Positions 1 to 6,483 of a DNA stretch of 7,681 bases are shown in pieces. How positions within the stretch are numbered: the first letter of the stretch is position 1; each line of letters begins with the position of its first letter. The notes below the pieces were generated by a model. The model was not told where the DNA came from, did not search any database, and saw only the letters and a program-made list of their open reading frames with translations. Location: assembly GCA_041946865.1 (NCBI GenBank), contig JBHGBF010000266.1:1-7681 (forward strand), read 5' to 3'. Source of the stretch: RPQK01 sp041946865. Lineage in GTDB: Bacteria; Acidobacteriota; UBA6911; RPQK01. Position numbers and translations under genes: made by a program.

Positions 1-23
1 TGGGTAATTTGGTGTGTACGCCC

Positions 24-170
24 GTTCCCTGAAGGGGAACAGCAAAGCGGCGTCGCCATATTGCACTGCCTCTTCAGGGCAGAAAGGATTGTTCTGCAAC
101 GCTTTCCCAGGGTAGGCGCTCAACTGCGCGCCAACCCTCGGCTGTCTTGCCTAACACCTTCGGCGGACTG
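24..170. repeat. Tandem short-hairpin intergenic element (decayed)
   Basis: A run of inverted repeats with no supported gene. Hairpin 1 at 24-40 pairs GTTCCC with GGGAAC around TGAAG. Hairpin 2 at 66-82 pairs CTGCC with GGCAG around seven bases. Hairpin 3 at 109-138 is the best: AGGGT, a mismatched A, GGCGC, an eight-base loop, GCGCC, a mismatched A, ACCCT, giving ten base pairs. A degenerate fourth (CC TTC GG) lies at 157-163. The arrangement resembles multi-hairpin intergenic repeats often seen in Acidobacteriota, Planctomycetota and Verrucomicrobiota genomes, some of them near REP-associated transposases; that resemblance is from memory. No transposase is present. The remaining bases of 1-279 show nothing else I can name, apart from a repeated AACGCG-type word near 219 and 249. 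Family assignment is uncertain, but the inverted repeats are directly visible. Confidence 0.45.
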
Positions 171-279
171 CAGGCATTCTCTGATGTTCAGACCTCCAGT
201 TTGCCCGCCCTAAAGGTAACGCGTTTTAGGCATGCCCCCGTGGTACCCAACGCGGTTTGCGCGCTTGTCTGCGTGTCTT

Positions 280-494
280 TCAGGCAGGGATCTTGATGTA
301 ACTGGAGTAGCTCTTTGGCTCGGGCAGGGAATAGCCTTCTTCTCGGAGACCTTCAAGTGAAATTCCAGGGCTTCCCGAATGTTCCTCTCGACCTCTTCTC
401 GAGTTGAACCAGTCGCGACACACCCGGGAACATCAGGGTAGTAGGCCGAATATCCAGTCTCAGTCTCCTCGAGGACAACCAAATACTGTCTCAT
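280..494 (-). pseudogene. HicB-type antitoxin, frameshifted
   Basis: HicB antitoxins have a partial RNase H fold and bind and neutralise the HicA mRNA interferase. From the ATG at 494 the first 47 residues are a clear short HicB: MRQYLVV, then GYSAYYPDVPGCVATG (14-29), then an EEVERNIREALEFHL helix. After codon 47 (position 354) the frame is lost. Read one frame over, the sequence continues with GLREEGYSLPEP and a SYSSYIKIPA ending, stopping at 280-282. Restoring one base (a G between 354 and 353, making codon 48 Glu) gives a 71-residue HicB of normal length. As written, the frame runs on to 210 and ends in 47 unrelated residues. Its ATG overlaps the hicA stop (ATGA), so translation was probably coupled. 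This is either a real one-base deletion or a sequencing or assembly error; sequence alone cannot tell. Confidence 0.85.
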
Positions 495-678
495 CTTTTC
501 AGACCAGCCTGTTTCAAAATGCTGTTCTGAGTTTTTGCACCAAGATCATCGTTGGACTTGCCAGCAACAGTCTCTAACCCCTTCTTGGTCGGGTGCTTGT
601 ACTGTCGATGGCTACCCGTGTTCGGACCAGATACCACCCGTCTCGTTCGATGATCTCTATTATCTCTCGAACTTTCAC
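491..678 (-). pseudogene. HicA-type mRNA interferase toxin, frameshifted
   Basis: HicA toxins are small double-stranded-RNA-binding-fold ribonucleases that cleave mRNA in a translation-independent way and use one conserved histidine. From a GTG at 678 (in-frame stop TAA five codons upstream, no ATG available) the frame reads VKVREIIEIIERDGWYLVRTR. The frame breaks at the GGG of 617-615. One frame over it resumes as GSHRQYKHPTKKGL and ends NSILKQAGLKR at the stop 493-491. Adding one G to that run restores a 62-residue HicA with the catalytic His at about residue 24 and the usual length. A naive annotation from an ATG at 739 gives an 82-residue protein with a false N-terminus. The gene lies 48 bases behind the aldehyde dehydrogenase on the same strand and overlaps hicB by four bases. 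The alternative to decay is a sequence error. Confidence 0.85.
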
Positions 679-726
679 CGGACGGCGATCTTAGCATCCG
701 GCCCTGAACCGCCAACCCGCCTGGCT

Positions 727-2097
727 TTATTTTATCCACACCGTCTGGATATTGACGAATTCCCGGATTCCGAACTCCGACAACTCGCGACCGTAGCCTG
801 ATTCCTTGATACCTCCGAAAGGCAGACGGGGATCGGAGGCCACCATTCCGTTAATGAAAACCTGGCCCGCCTCAATCTCGCGAGCCAGTCTCCGGGCCTT
901 CTCGAGGTCTCTGGTCCAGAGGCTCGAGCCGAGCCCAAAGGGCGAGTGGTTGGCAAGGGCGATCGCTTGCTCTTCATGGCGAGCGCGTATCAGCGCCGCT
1001 ACGGGGCCAAAGACCTCCTCGCACGCAGCGGGGACGGCGGGAGTCACTTCGCCGAGCACGGTCGGCGCATAGAAAAAGCCTTTGCCCGGCAGCCTGTGCC
1101 CGCCGGTCAGGATCCGGGCCCCAAGCGCAGTCGATTCGGCCACCTGTTTTTCGATTCCCTCACGCAAGTCCTTGCGGGCAAGGGGCCCGACCTGCGTGTC
1201 CCGTTCCATCGGCTGGCCGGTCTTCAGGGCGGCAACGGCGGCGACGAAGCGTTCGACAAAACTCGAAAAAACCTCTTCAACGACGATGAACCGCTTGGCG
1301 GCAATACAGCTCTGCCCGGTGTTCTGGAACCGGGACTTAACGCCGGTGGTGACTGCAGCGTCCAGGTCTGCATCGGCCAGAACGATGAACGGATCCGACC
1401 CTCCCAATTCCAGAACCGTTTTCTTGATGGCGGCTCCTGCTGCGGCCGCAACCTGGCTGCCGGCCAGGTTACTACCGGTCAGAGTCACTGCGGCGATTCT
1501 CCGGTCGCTGATCAGCCGCGAAGTTGCGGAACCACGGACCAGGACCGACTGGAAGACGCCCTCAGGGAAGCCTGCCTCCTGAAATGTCTGGGCAATGCTC
1601 AAGCTGCAGCCGGGGACGTTCGAGGCGTGCTTCAGAATGGCTGTGTTTCCAGCTATCAGCGCGGGTGCGGCAAAGCGGAAGACTTGCCAGAACGGGAAGT
1701 TCCAGGGCATAACGGCCAGGATCGGCCCGAGCGGCAGGAACTGGATGTAGCTCTCCGATGCGGCCGAGGGAGCAGGCTTGTTGGCGAGCAGGTCCGCCCC
1801 GATCTCAGCGTAGGTCTCGCAGTTCCAGGCACATTTCTCGATCTCTGCCTCGGCTTCGTTGATGGGCTTTCCCATCTCGGAGGTAATGATCCGGGCCAGT
1901 TCGCCTTTCTTTCCTCGGAGCACGGCGGCCAACCCGCGCGCGCACTGTTGCCGCTGCTGAACCGGAGTCCGCCGCCACTTTTGAAAGGCCTCGTCTGACT
2001 GCTGCAACGCCCGTTCGATTGCCGCTTCTTCCGCCAGCTCGTAGGTGGCAATTACTTCTTCAGTGGCCGGATTGATGGATTGGATTGTTTTGCTCAT
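727..2097 (-). CDS. NAD(P)-dependent succinate-semialdehyde dehydrogenase family protein
   Basis: Aldehyde dehydrogenase superfamily, closest by eye to the short (about 455 residue) succinate-semialdehyde dehydrogenase group (Sad/YneI and mycobacterial GabD1 type), which oxidises succinate semialdehyde to succinate in the cytoplasm. At 456 residues it is full length. Visible: PWNFPFWQVFRFAAPAL (131-147) with cofactor-binding Lys156, general-base Glu230 in LELGGSD, catalytic Cys264 in GQSCIAAKRF, EEVFGP (360-365) and a C-terminal PFGGIKESGYGRE. The cofactor loop reads TGSNLAG (207-213), where I expected Glu in place of Asn; this may affect cofactor preference. The ATG at 2097 follows an AAGG about five bases upstream. 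The gene is divergent from the flavin reductase gene and is followed by hicA. Family is certain. Substrate is not: other small semialdehydes or aromatic aldehydes are possible, and no other GABA-pathway gene is present. Confidence 0.9.
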   Translation of the reverse strand: MSKTIQSINPATEEVIATYELAEEAAIERALQQSDEAFQKWRRTPVQQRQQCARGLAAVLRGKKGELARIITSEMGKPINEAEAEIEKCAWNCETYAEIGADLLANKPAPSAASESYIQFLPLGPILAVMPWNFPFWQVFRFAAPALIAGNTAILKHASNVPGCSLSIAQTFQEAGFPEGVFQSVLVRGSATSRLISDRRIAAVTLTGSNLAGSQVAAAAGAAIKKTVLELGGSDPFIVLADADLDAAVTTGVKSRFQNTGQSCIAAKRFIVVEEVFSSFVERFVAAVAALKTGQPMERDTQVGPLARKDLREGIEKQVAESTALGARILTGGHRLPGKGFFYAPTVLGEVTPAVPAACEEVFGPVAALIRARHEEQAIALANHSPFGLGSSLWTRDLEKARRLAREIEAGQVFINGMVASDPRLPFGGIKESGYGRELSEFGIREFVNIQTVWIK

Positions 2098-2167
2098 CTT
2101 GCCTTCATGATAGCAATGGCGGTTTCGACTGCACAGATGGGCAAAGGCCGAGAGTTCGGCGAGTCCG

Positions 2168-2196
2168 TTGATCTACAAGGAGTTCGCCCGTACACT
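2168..2196 (+). promoter_or_regulatory. Candidate sigma70-type promoter for the flavin reductase gene
   Basis: TTGATC at 2168-2173 and TACACT at 2191-2196 are separated by exactly 17 bases. Both match the housekeeping consensus at four of six positions. The expected transcription start falls at about 2203, the A of the preferred start codon, which would make a leaderless mRNA. This rests on pattern only. Confidence 0.35.
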
Positions 2197-2202
2197 GGCT
2201 CA

Positions 2203-2697
2203 ATGGAAGGAGAAGCCGGCCCCACCCCCACGGAATTTCGCCGTGTCATGAGCCACCTCGTCACGGGCATCACGGTTGTCACCAGCGTGACTTCTGACGG
2301 GCAGGTCTATGGCATTACCGTCAATTCTTTTACGTCCGTGTCGCTCCACCCGCTGTTGGTTCTCATCTGCCTGGATAACCGGCTTGCCGGGGTGGACTCC
2401 TTCCAAAGGGGAAGTCTGTTTGGCGTGAGTATTCTGGCCGAGGACCAGGAAGAGATCTCTCGCTACTTCGCAAAGCGCGGATTGGACCGTTCTGAGGCTG
2501 CTTACTTGACAGGCGCCACCGGGATCCCCCTGGTGGTCGGAGCGCTCGCCACGCTGGAGTGTGAAATCGTGAACGTGTTCCCCGGCGGGGATCACACCAT
2601 TTTCCTGGGGCAGGTCAAAGCATGCGGGCTGCGCCCGGAGGCCGGGACAAAAGGGGCGCTGGTTTACTACAAGAGCAGGTACCGGCGGCTGGGCTGA
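2203..2697 (+). CDS. Flavin reductase family protein (FMN-binding split barrel)
   Basis: Member of the HpaC-like flavin reductase family, which uses NAD(P)H to reduce free FMN or FAD, usually for a partner monooxygenase. With the start at 2203 it has 164 residues, normal for the family. Motifs in order: FRRVMSHLVTGITVVTS (12-28), GITVNSFTSVSL (37-48), a CLDN loop (56-59), LFGVSILAEDQ (72-82), GDHTIFLGQV (129-138) and LVYYKSRYRRL near the end. The frame is open to an ATG at 2080, but that would add 41 unrelated residues and overlap the divergent dehydrogenase gene, so 2203 is preferred. No Shine-Dalgarno sits at normal spacing; AAGGAG at 2177-2182 is 20 bases away, and a promoter-like -10 ends six bases before the ATG. 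No oxygenase is nearby, so the partner is unknown. Some members instead bind flavin or haem for other roles. Confidence 0.87.
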   Translation: MEGEAGPTPTEFRRVMSHLVTGITVVTSVTSDGQVYGITVNSFTSVSLHPLLVLICLDNRLAGVDSFQRGSLFGVSILAEDQEEISRYFAKRGLDRSEAAYLTGATGIPLVVGALATLECEIVNVFPGGDHTIFLGQVKACGLRPEAGTKGALVYYKSRYRRLG

Positions 2698-2781
2698 TAA
2701 CGACTGCCGGGCCTGGGTGATGATTCCCTGACAGTGCTAAAGCGGTCGGTCGGACACTGCCGCGGGGATCTGCCTGGCGCG

Positions 2782-2810
2782 CTGGCCGGAGAGTCTCCCG
2801 GCCGGTTTAT
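2782..2810. terminator. GC-rich hairpin between convergent genes
   Basis: CTGGCCGG at 2782-2789 pairs with CCGGCCGG at 2798-2805 (eight pairs, one a G-T wobble), with further partial pairing inside, followed on the plus strand by TTTAT. It lies 85 bases after the flavin reductase stop and directly against the ribonuclease gene stop (TAA at 2809-2807). The U tract is short on the plus strand and absent on the minus strand, so it is a plausible but weak terminator, best suited to plus-strand transcription. A weaker pairing (CAGTG 2732-2736 with CACTG 2755-2759) lies upstream. Nothing else was seen in the gap. Confidence 0.5.
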
Positions 2811-4192
2811 AACTCCAACTCCTGCCCATACTCCGGCACCATGCAGTCCCAACCGAGCTCGTCGTGAATGCGCCGCTCGAGCGCCTCGCAAGCCGATTCT
2901 TCCCCGTGAACCAGGAAAGTCCGCCGCGGCGGCTGTTTGAATCGCGAAAGCCAGCAAAGCGTTTCCCGGTAATCCGCGTGCGCCGACAGCTCTTGCATGT
3001 GAACGATCTCCGCATTGACCGGAACCAGCGCACCGTGGATTTTCACCTCCTTGGCGCCCTCGACAATCATTCGTCCCCTGGTTCCGGCGGCCTGGTAGCC
3101 CACAAACAGAATCATGTTGCGCGGATTCGGCAATCGGGCCACGAGATGATGCAGCACCCGACCGCCGACCGCCATTCCTGAGCTTGACAGGATGATGGCT
3201 GGTCCCCGTTCGCGGATGGCCCGCTTGGATTCGTTCTGAGTCCGGGTGACGGTAACCATCTTTCGCAGGTTGTCGAAGCCCCGCTCCATCCGTTGACGCA
3301 TCTCCTGGTCGTGCTCCTCGGTGTGTATCAGGTACTCGGCGGTGGCGCTGATCGCCATAGGACTGTCAAGGAAAATGGGAACTTCTGCTATTCGGCCTTC
3401 TTCGCGCAACTCGGTGAGCAGATAAAGCAGCTCCTGCATGCGCCCGACGGCAAAGGAGGGGACAACGATCGTGCCTCCCCTTGCGACCGTCCGGTTGACC
3501 ACTTCGCAAAGGCTGACCTTGGCGTCCTGAGCCGGATGCAAGCGATCGCCGTAAGTGGATTCGAGCACCAGGTATTCCGCCTCAAACGGCGGCGAGGGGT
3601 CATTGATGATGGGTCGCGAGGAACGGCCCAGGTCGCCGCTGAAGACAATCCGCATGGCGTCTCCGTCAGAGCCGAGGGTCACCTGAACAAAGGCCGAGCC
3701 GAGGATGTGACCGGACTGTCCCAGGCGGACGGTGACTTTAGGAGCCACCTTGGCCGGTTCATCAAAGGCAAGCGGCCTCAGGAACCGCAGGCAGGCCCGG
3801 GCTTCCGATTCCGTGAAAAGCGGCAGAGCCGGACTGTGCTTGGAGAAGCCTTTCTTGTTGGCGTAGCGGGCATCTTCTTCCTGCAGCCTCCCGGTATCAG
3901 GAAGCAGAATCCGGCAAAGACCGATGGTCGAGCTGCTCGCGTAGACAGGGCCTCTGAACCCGTCTTTGACGAGTCGGGGCAAGTACCCGGTGTGATCAAT
4001 GTGGGCGTGCGTGAGCACGACGGCGTTGAGGCTCCGGAGATCGAACGGAAGCGTCTCCCAGTTCTTCAGACGCAGTTCCTTCAGGCCCTGAAATAATCCG
4101 CAGTCAATCAACACCTGCGACCTGCCGGCCGTGACCAGGTGCTTCGATCCCGTAACGGTATGCGTTGCGCCAAGAAAGCGAATGCTCTTCAT
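2807..4192 (-). CDS. Metallo-beta-lactamase fold, beta-CASP ribonuclease (CPSF/TTHA0252-like)
   Basis: Zinc-dependent cytoplasmic nuclease of the beta-CASP group, related to bacterial TTHA0252-type RNA exonucleases and archaeal/eukaryotic CPSF subunits. It likely acts in RNA processing or decay. The 461 residues contain the full set of signatures: THAHIDH (61-67, the HxHxDH zinc motif), His162 in GHILGS, Asp187 in FSGDLG, then the beta-CASP motif A acid Glu211 in ESTYGD, PSFAVGR (245-251), SSSGMAVGG (337-344), motif B His405 in ELSAHADY and motif C His429 in LVHGEE. No key residue is missing. The ATG at 4192 is chosen because MKSIRFLGATHTVTGS is the family N-terminus and GAGGT lies just upstream. 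The frame is open to 4435, but the extra 81 residues look non-coding. It stands alone, convergent with the flavin reductase gene and divergent from paaK. The RNA target cannot be deduced. Confidence 0.92.
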   Translation of the reverse strand: MKSIRFLGATHTVTGSKHLVTAGRSQVLIDCGLFQGLKELRLKNWETLPFDLRSLNAVVLTHAHIDHTGYLPRLVKDGFRGPVYASSSTIGLCRILLPDTGRLQEEDARYANKKGFSKHSPALPLFTESEARACLRFLRPLAFDEPAKVAPKVTVRLGQSGHILGSAFVQVTLGSDGDAMRIVFSGDLGRSSRPIINDPSPPFEAEYLVLESTYGDRLHPAQDAKVSLCEVVNRTVARGGTIVVPSFAVGRMQELLYLLTELREEGRIAEVPIFLDSPMAISATAEYLIHTEEHDQEMRQRMERGFDNLRKMVTVTRTQNESKRAIRERGPAIILSSSGMAVGGRVLHHLVARLPNPRNMILFVGYQAAGTRGRMIVEGAKEVKIHGALVPVNAEIVHMQELSAHADYRETLCWLSRFKQPPRRTFLVHGEESACEALERRIHDELGWDCMVPEYGQELEL

Positions 4193-4535
4193 TCGTACCT
4201 CGGCGGAGATTGTAGATGATGGCGCTCGAACGCGCCAGAGCGAGAATGGAACATATTGGATCGCCGACCGCGGAGACGGGCCTTTTACCCGTGCTCTGCC
4301 GGGCAAAAAACTCCTCTGAGCGAGACGCCGAAGCGCCACAGTGCAGCCTTCGGCCGCACCGGTTCGAACGGCAAGCAGATGGCATGCCCCACGAGATCCC
4401 AACACGCGTTGGCCATTTGACCAGAACAAATTCACCCTGCCTTCCAGCCCGTGGTGATTGATTTCCGCGTGAGATTCTGGTATTTACCTCCAGCCGTCAC
4501 TTGTTGACATTCCGAGGACGGTGCGAGAGGCGCCA
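4193..4535. other. Divergent intergenic spacer, ribonuclease gene and paaK
   Basis: This 343-base stretch has no gene I can support; the open frames crossing it lack family resemblance and a ribosome site. It should carry the promoters of both flanking genes. On the minus strand TACAAT (4214-4209) is a five-of-six match to a -10 box, 16 bases before the ribonuclease ATG, but without a good -35. Next to it GGCGC (4221-4225) and GCGCC (4232-4236) form a small inverted repeat with six bases between, which could be an operator or chance in GC-rich DNA. A perfect TTGACA at 4504-4509 has no fitting -10 before paaK. Confidence 0.5.
4458..4486 (+). promoter_or_regulatory. Candidate promoter for the paaK cluster
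   Basis: TTGATT at 4458-4463 and TATTTA at 4481-4486 are 17 bases apart, placing a start near 4493 and a leader of about 43 bases before the paaK ATG. The -35 is fair. The -10 matches only its first three positions and lacks the important final T, so this is weak. Confidence 0.25.
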
Positions 4536-5873
4536 ATGAAGCATATTGGAAAAAGCGCCGGGGACTTTTTTCACCCTGCCGCAGCGCTTGATTACCTGCC
4601 GCAGGACCATCTTCAGGCTCTGCAACTGAAGCGCCTGCAAATGGTCGTTCAGCGGGCCTATGATTGCGTCCGCCTTACGCGGGTGAGGATGGACGCCAAA
4701 GGCCTGCATCCCAATGATATCGGATCGCTGGAAGACATCCGGCATCTTCCGTTTACGGTCAAGACTGACCTGCGCGACACGTACCCCTTCGGGATGTTCG
4801 CCAGCCCCATGGAAGAGGTCGTTCGCCTGCATTCTTCGAGCGGGACAACAGGCAAACCAATTGTCGTTGCCTACACGCGGGAGGACCTCGACGTCTGGTC
4901 GAGCGTCATGGTCCGCAGTTTTGTCGCCTGCGGGGTCGGCCGGGATGACATCATCCAAAACGCTTACGGATACGGCCTGTTTACAGGTGGCTTGGGAGCT
5001 CACTATGGCGGAGAGGCTCTGGGCGCCACCGTCATTCCGATCTCCGGCGGAAACACGGATCGCCAGATCATGGTGATGAAAGACTTCGGCGTGACCGTCA
5101 TCTGCTGCACCCCGAGCTACTTCGTCCACCTGATCGAGCGCGCCAGGGAATTGGGCGAGGACATCCGCCGGTTTCCCCTTCGTGTCGGGGTTTTCGGGGC
5201 CGAGCCTTGGTCGCACGCCATGCGCCGCCACATCCAGGAAGAGTCCGGTATCAGGGCACAGGACATCTACGGCCTGTCGGAAATCATCGGCCCGGGTGTA
5301 GGCGTTGAGTGCGAGTGCCAAAGCGGCCTGCACATTTTCGAGGACCATTTCTACCCGGAGATCATCGATCCTATAACCGGGGAGCCCCTCCCGGACGGCA
5401 CCGAAGGCGAGCTCGTCCTGACCACGCTGAGCAAGAAGGCTATTCCGATGATCCGTTACCGGACTCGCGACATTACCGCCATCCTCCCCGAACCCTGCCC
5501 CTGTGGAAGGACAATTCGCCGGATCCAACGGATCTGCCGGCGCAGCGATGACATGTTCATCATCCGCGGCGTCAACGTCTTCCCCTCACAGATCGAAGCC
5601 GCGCTCCTGGCCGTGGAGGGGACGGTCCCTCACTACCTCATTGTCCTGACCCGGCAGAAGGGGCTGGATCACATGGAAGTCCAGGTGGAGGTGACCCCTG
5701 CGGTTTTCAGCGATACGGTAGGCGCCCTGGAGAACCTGCAGGTGCGCATAGCTAAAACAGTGGAGAATATTCTTGGCATTAGTGTGGACGTCCGGCTGGT
5801 CGAGCCGCACACCATAGAGCGCAGCATGGGTAAGGCCAAGCGAGTCCTCGATCAAAGAAACCTCAACTCCTGA
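4536..5873 (+). CDS. paaK: Phenylacetate-CoA ligase
   Basis: AMP-forming ligase that activates phenylacetate, or a related arylacetate, with ATP and CoA to the aryl-acetyl-CoA thioester in the cytoplasm. The 445 residues match family length. Visible: the P-loop SSSGTTGKP (100-108), AYGYGLFTGGLG (143-154), the adenylate motif DIYGLSE (243-249), a CECQSGLHIFEDHFYPE segment (259-275), RYRTRD (307-312), PCPCGRT (320-326), hinge SDDMFIIRGVNVFPSQIE (337-354) and the C-terminal GKAKRV with the likely catalytic Lys433. Before the hinge the sequence is ICRRSDD, where I expect ITGRSDD; the lost Gly is unusual. The ATG at 4536 follows GAGAGG by five bases; an in-frame GTG at 4521 behind GAGGA is an alternative adding five residues. 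It leads a plus-strand cluster with an ACT protein and an aminotransferase, suggesting arylacetate or aromatic amino acid metabolism rather than the aerobic paa pathway, none of whose other genes is here. Confidence 0.92.
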   Translation: MKHIGKSAGDFFHPAAALDYLPQDHLQALQLKRLQMVVQRAYDCVRLTRVRMDAKGLHPNDIGSLEDIRHLPFTVKTDLRDTYPFGMFASPMEEVVRLHSSSGTTGKPIVVAYTREDLDVWSSVMVRSFVACGVGRDDIIQNAYGYGLFTGGLGAHYGGEALGATVIPISGGNTDRQIMVMKDFGVTVICCTPSYFVHLIERARELGEDIRRFPLRVGVFGAEPWSHAMRRHIQEESGIRAQDIYGLSEIIGPGVGVECECQSGLHIFEDHFYPEIIDPITGEPLPDGTEGELVLTTLSKKAIPMIRYRTRDITAILPEPCPCGRTIRRIQRICRRSDDMFIIRGVNVFPSQIEAALLAVEGTVPHYLIVLTRQKGLDHMEVQVEVTPAVFSDTVGALENLQVRIAKTVENILGISVDVRLVEPHTIERSMGKAKRVLDQRNLNS

Positions 5874-5949
5874 TGCCGGCGCGGCGTGGGGGCCGAGGCG
5901 GTATGCTGAGGCGAATCAGGCCGCGAGCCAAGATGCGGAGGGGTCATTC

Positions 5950-6387
5950 ATGAAATTGCATCAGCTTTCGGTGTTCCTGGAAAACAAGAGGGGCCAACTC
6001 AGCGTCCCCTTGAACCTCCTGGCCACAGCCGGGATCGACATTCGGACTCTCTCGCTGGCTGATACTCAACAATTCGGAATACTGAGGTTGATTGTCAGCG
6101 ACTGGCAGCGGGCCAAGGAGGTCCTCGAAAGCAAACACTGTGTCGTTAACGTGACGCAGGTGGTGGCTATAGAAGTACCGGATGAACCCGGTGGTCTGGC
6201 GGAAGTCGTCAAGGTCATCGACCACGCGGACGTCGATATCGAGTACATGTACGCCTTCACTTTCCGCACTGGCCGCGCCGTCCTGATATTCCGTTTCAAC
6301 GAGCCCGACGCGGCTATCAAACAGCTTCAGGCGGAGGGCGTCAACGTCATGGGAAGTCAAGAGTTCCAGGAACGATTCCCGGGTTGA
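5950..6387 (+). CDS. Tandem ACT-domain amino-acid-binding protein
   Basis: A stand-alone 145-residue protein with two ACT domains and no catalytic domain. Domain 1 covers about residues 3-66, with the ligand-loop sequence ENKRGQL (11-17) followed by a helix and AGIDIRTLSL. Domain 2 covers about 71-135, with PDEPGGLAEVV (77-87) then ADVDIEYMYAF. In this fold the Asn/Asp-x-x-Gly loop binds amino acids, usually at a dimer interface. The ATG at 5950 has GGAGGGG about seven bases upstream, so translation should be strong. It lies 76 bases behind paaK and 96 before the aminotransferase. I recall similar small ACT proteins beside paaK and indolepyruvate oxidoreductase genes in anaerobes, which suggests sensing of an aromatic amino acid or modulation of one of the neighbours. 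Ligand and partner are inferred. No membrane segment or signal peptide is seen. Confidence 0.88.
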   Translation: MKLHQLSVFLENKRGQLSVPLNLLATAGIDIRTLSLADTQQFGILRLIVSDWQRAKEVLESKHCVVNVTQVVAIEVPDEPGGLAEVVKVIDHADVDIEYMYAFTFRTGRAVLIFRFNEPDAAIKQLQAEGVNVMGSQEFQERFPG

Positions 6388-6405
6388 TCCACGCGGCCGA
6401 GTTTA

Positions 6406-6447
6406 AGCTGAAAGCTGATCGCTGATCGCAGACCGCTGACAGCTTCT
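6406..6447 (+). repeat. 7-base periodic intergenic repeat (AGCTGAN-like)
   Basis: Six consecutive 7-base units lie between the ACT gene and the aminotransferase gene: AGCTGAA, AGCTGAT, CGCTGAT, CGCAGAC, CGCTGAC, AGCTTCT. They agree mostly on a core GCTGA. The ends also form an inverted repeat (AAGCTG 6412-6417 with CAGCTT 6440-6445, 22-base loop), so the transcript could fold. Arrays of GCTGATN-like units recur between genes in some Acidobacteriota and other environmental genomes, as I recall. It is too short-period for CRISPR. Function unknown. Confidence 0.6.
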
Positions 6448-6483
6448 AACAGGTAAATTCTCAGATTTCGAGACCTGGCACCT

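Noticed and set aside
535..801. An 88-codon plus-strand open frame over the hicA region
   Set aside because: It is antisense to the hicA remnant and the dehydrogenase end and has no family resemblance.
946..1998. A 350-codon plus-strand open frame opposite the aldehyde dehydrogenase
   Set aside because: Low-complexity, Gly/Arg-rich translation typical of an antisense shadow; the minus-strand dehydrogenase is intact across it.
2080..2202. Earlier start for the flavin reductase
   Set aside because: It adds 41 non-family residues and overlaps the divergent dehydrogenase start; the domain fits a start at 2203.
3293..4096. A 267-codon plus-strand open frame opposite the beta-CASP ribonuclease
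   Set aside because: Antisense shadow with no recognisable motif.
4193..4435. 81-residue N-terminal extension of the ribonuclease frame
   Set aside because: The family N-terminus starts at 4192 with a ribosome site; the extension has no conserved sequence and occupies the likely promoter.
4504..4509. Perfect TTGACA as the paaK -35 box
   Set aside because: No -10-like hexamer occurs 16-18 bases downstream before the start codon at 4536.
4497..5528. A 343-codon open frame antisense to paaK
   Set aside because: It is a shadow of the clearly conserved ligase; no family resemblance or ribosome site.
6406..6447. CRISPR-like repeats
   Set aside because: The units are 7 bases, contiguous and without spacers, so this is a simple tandem array.
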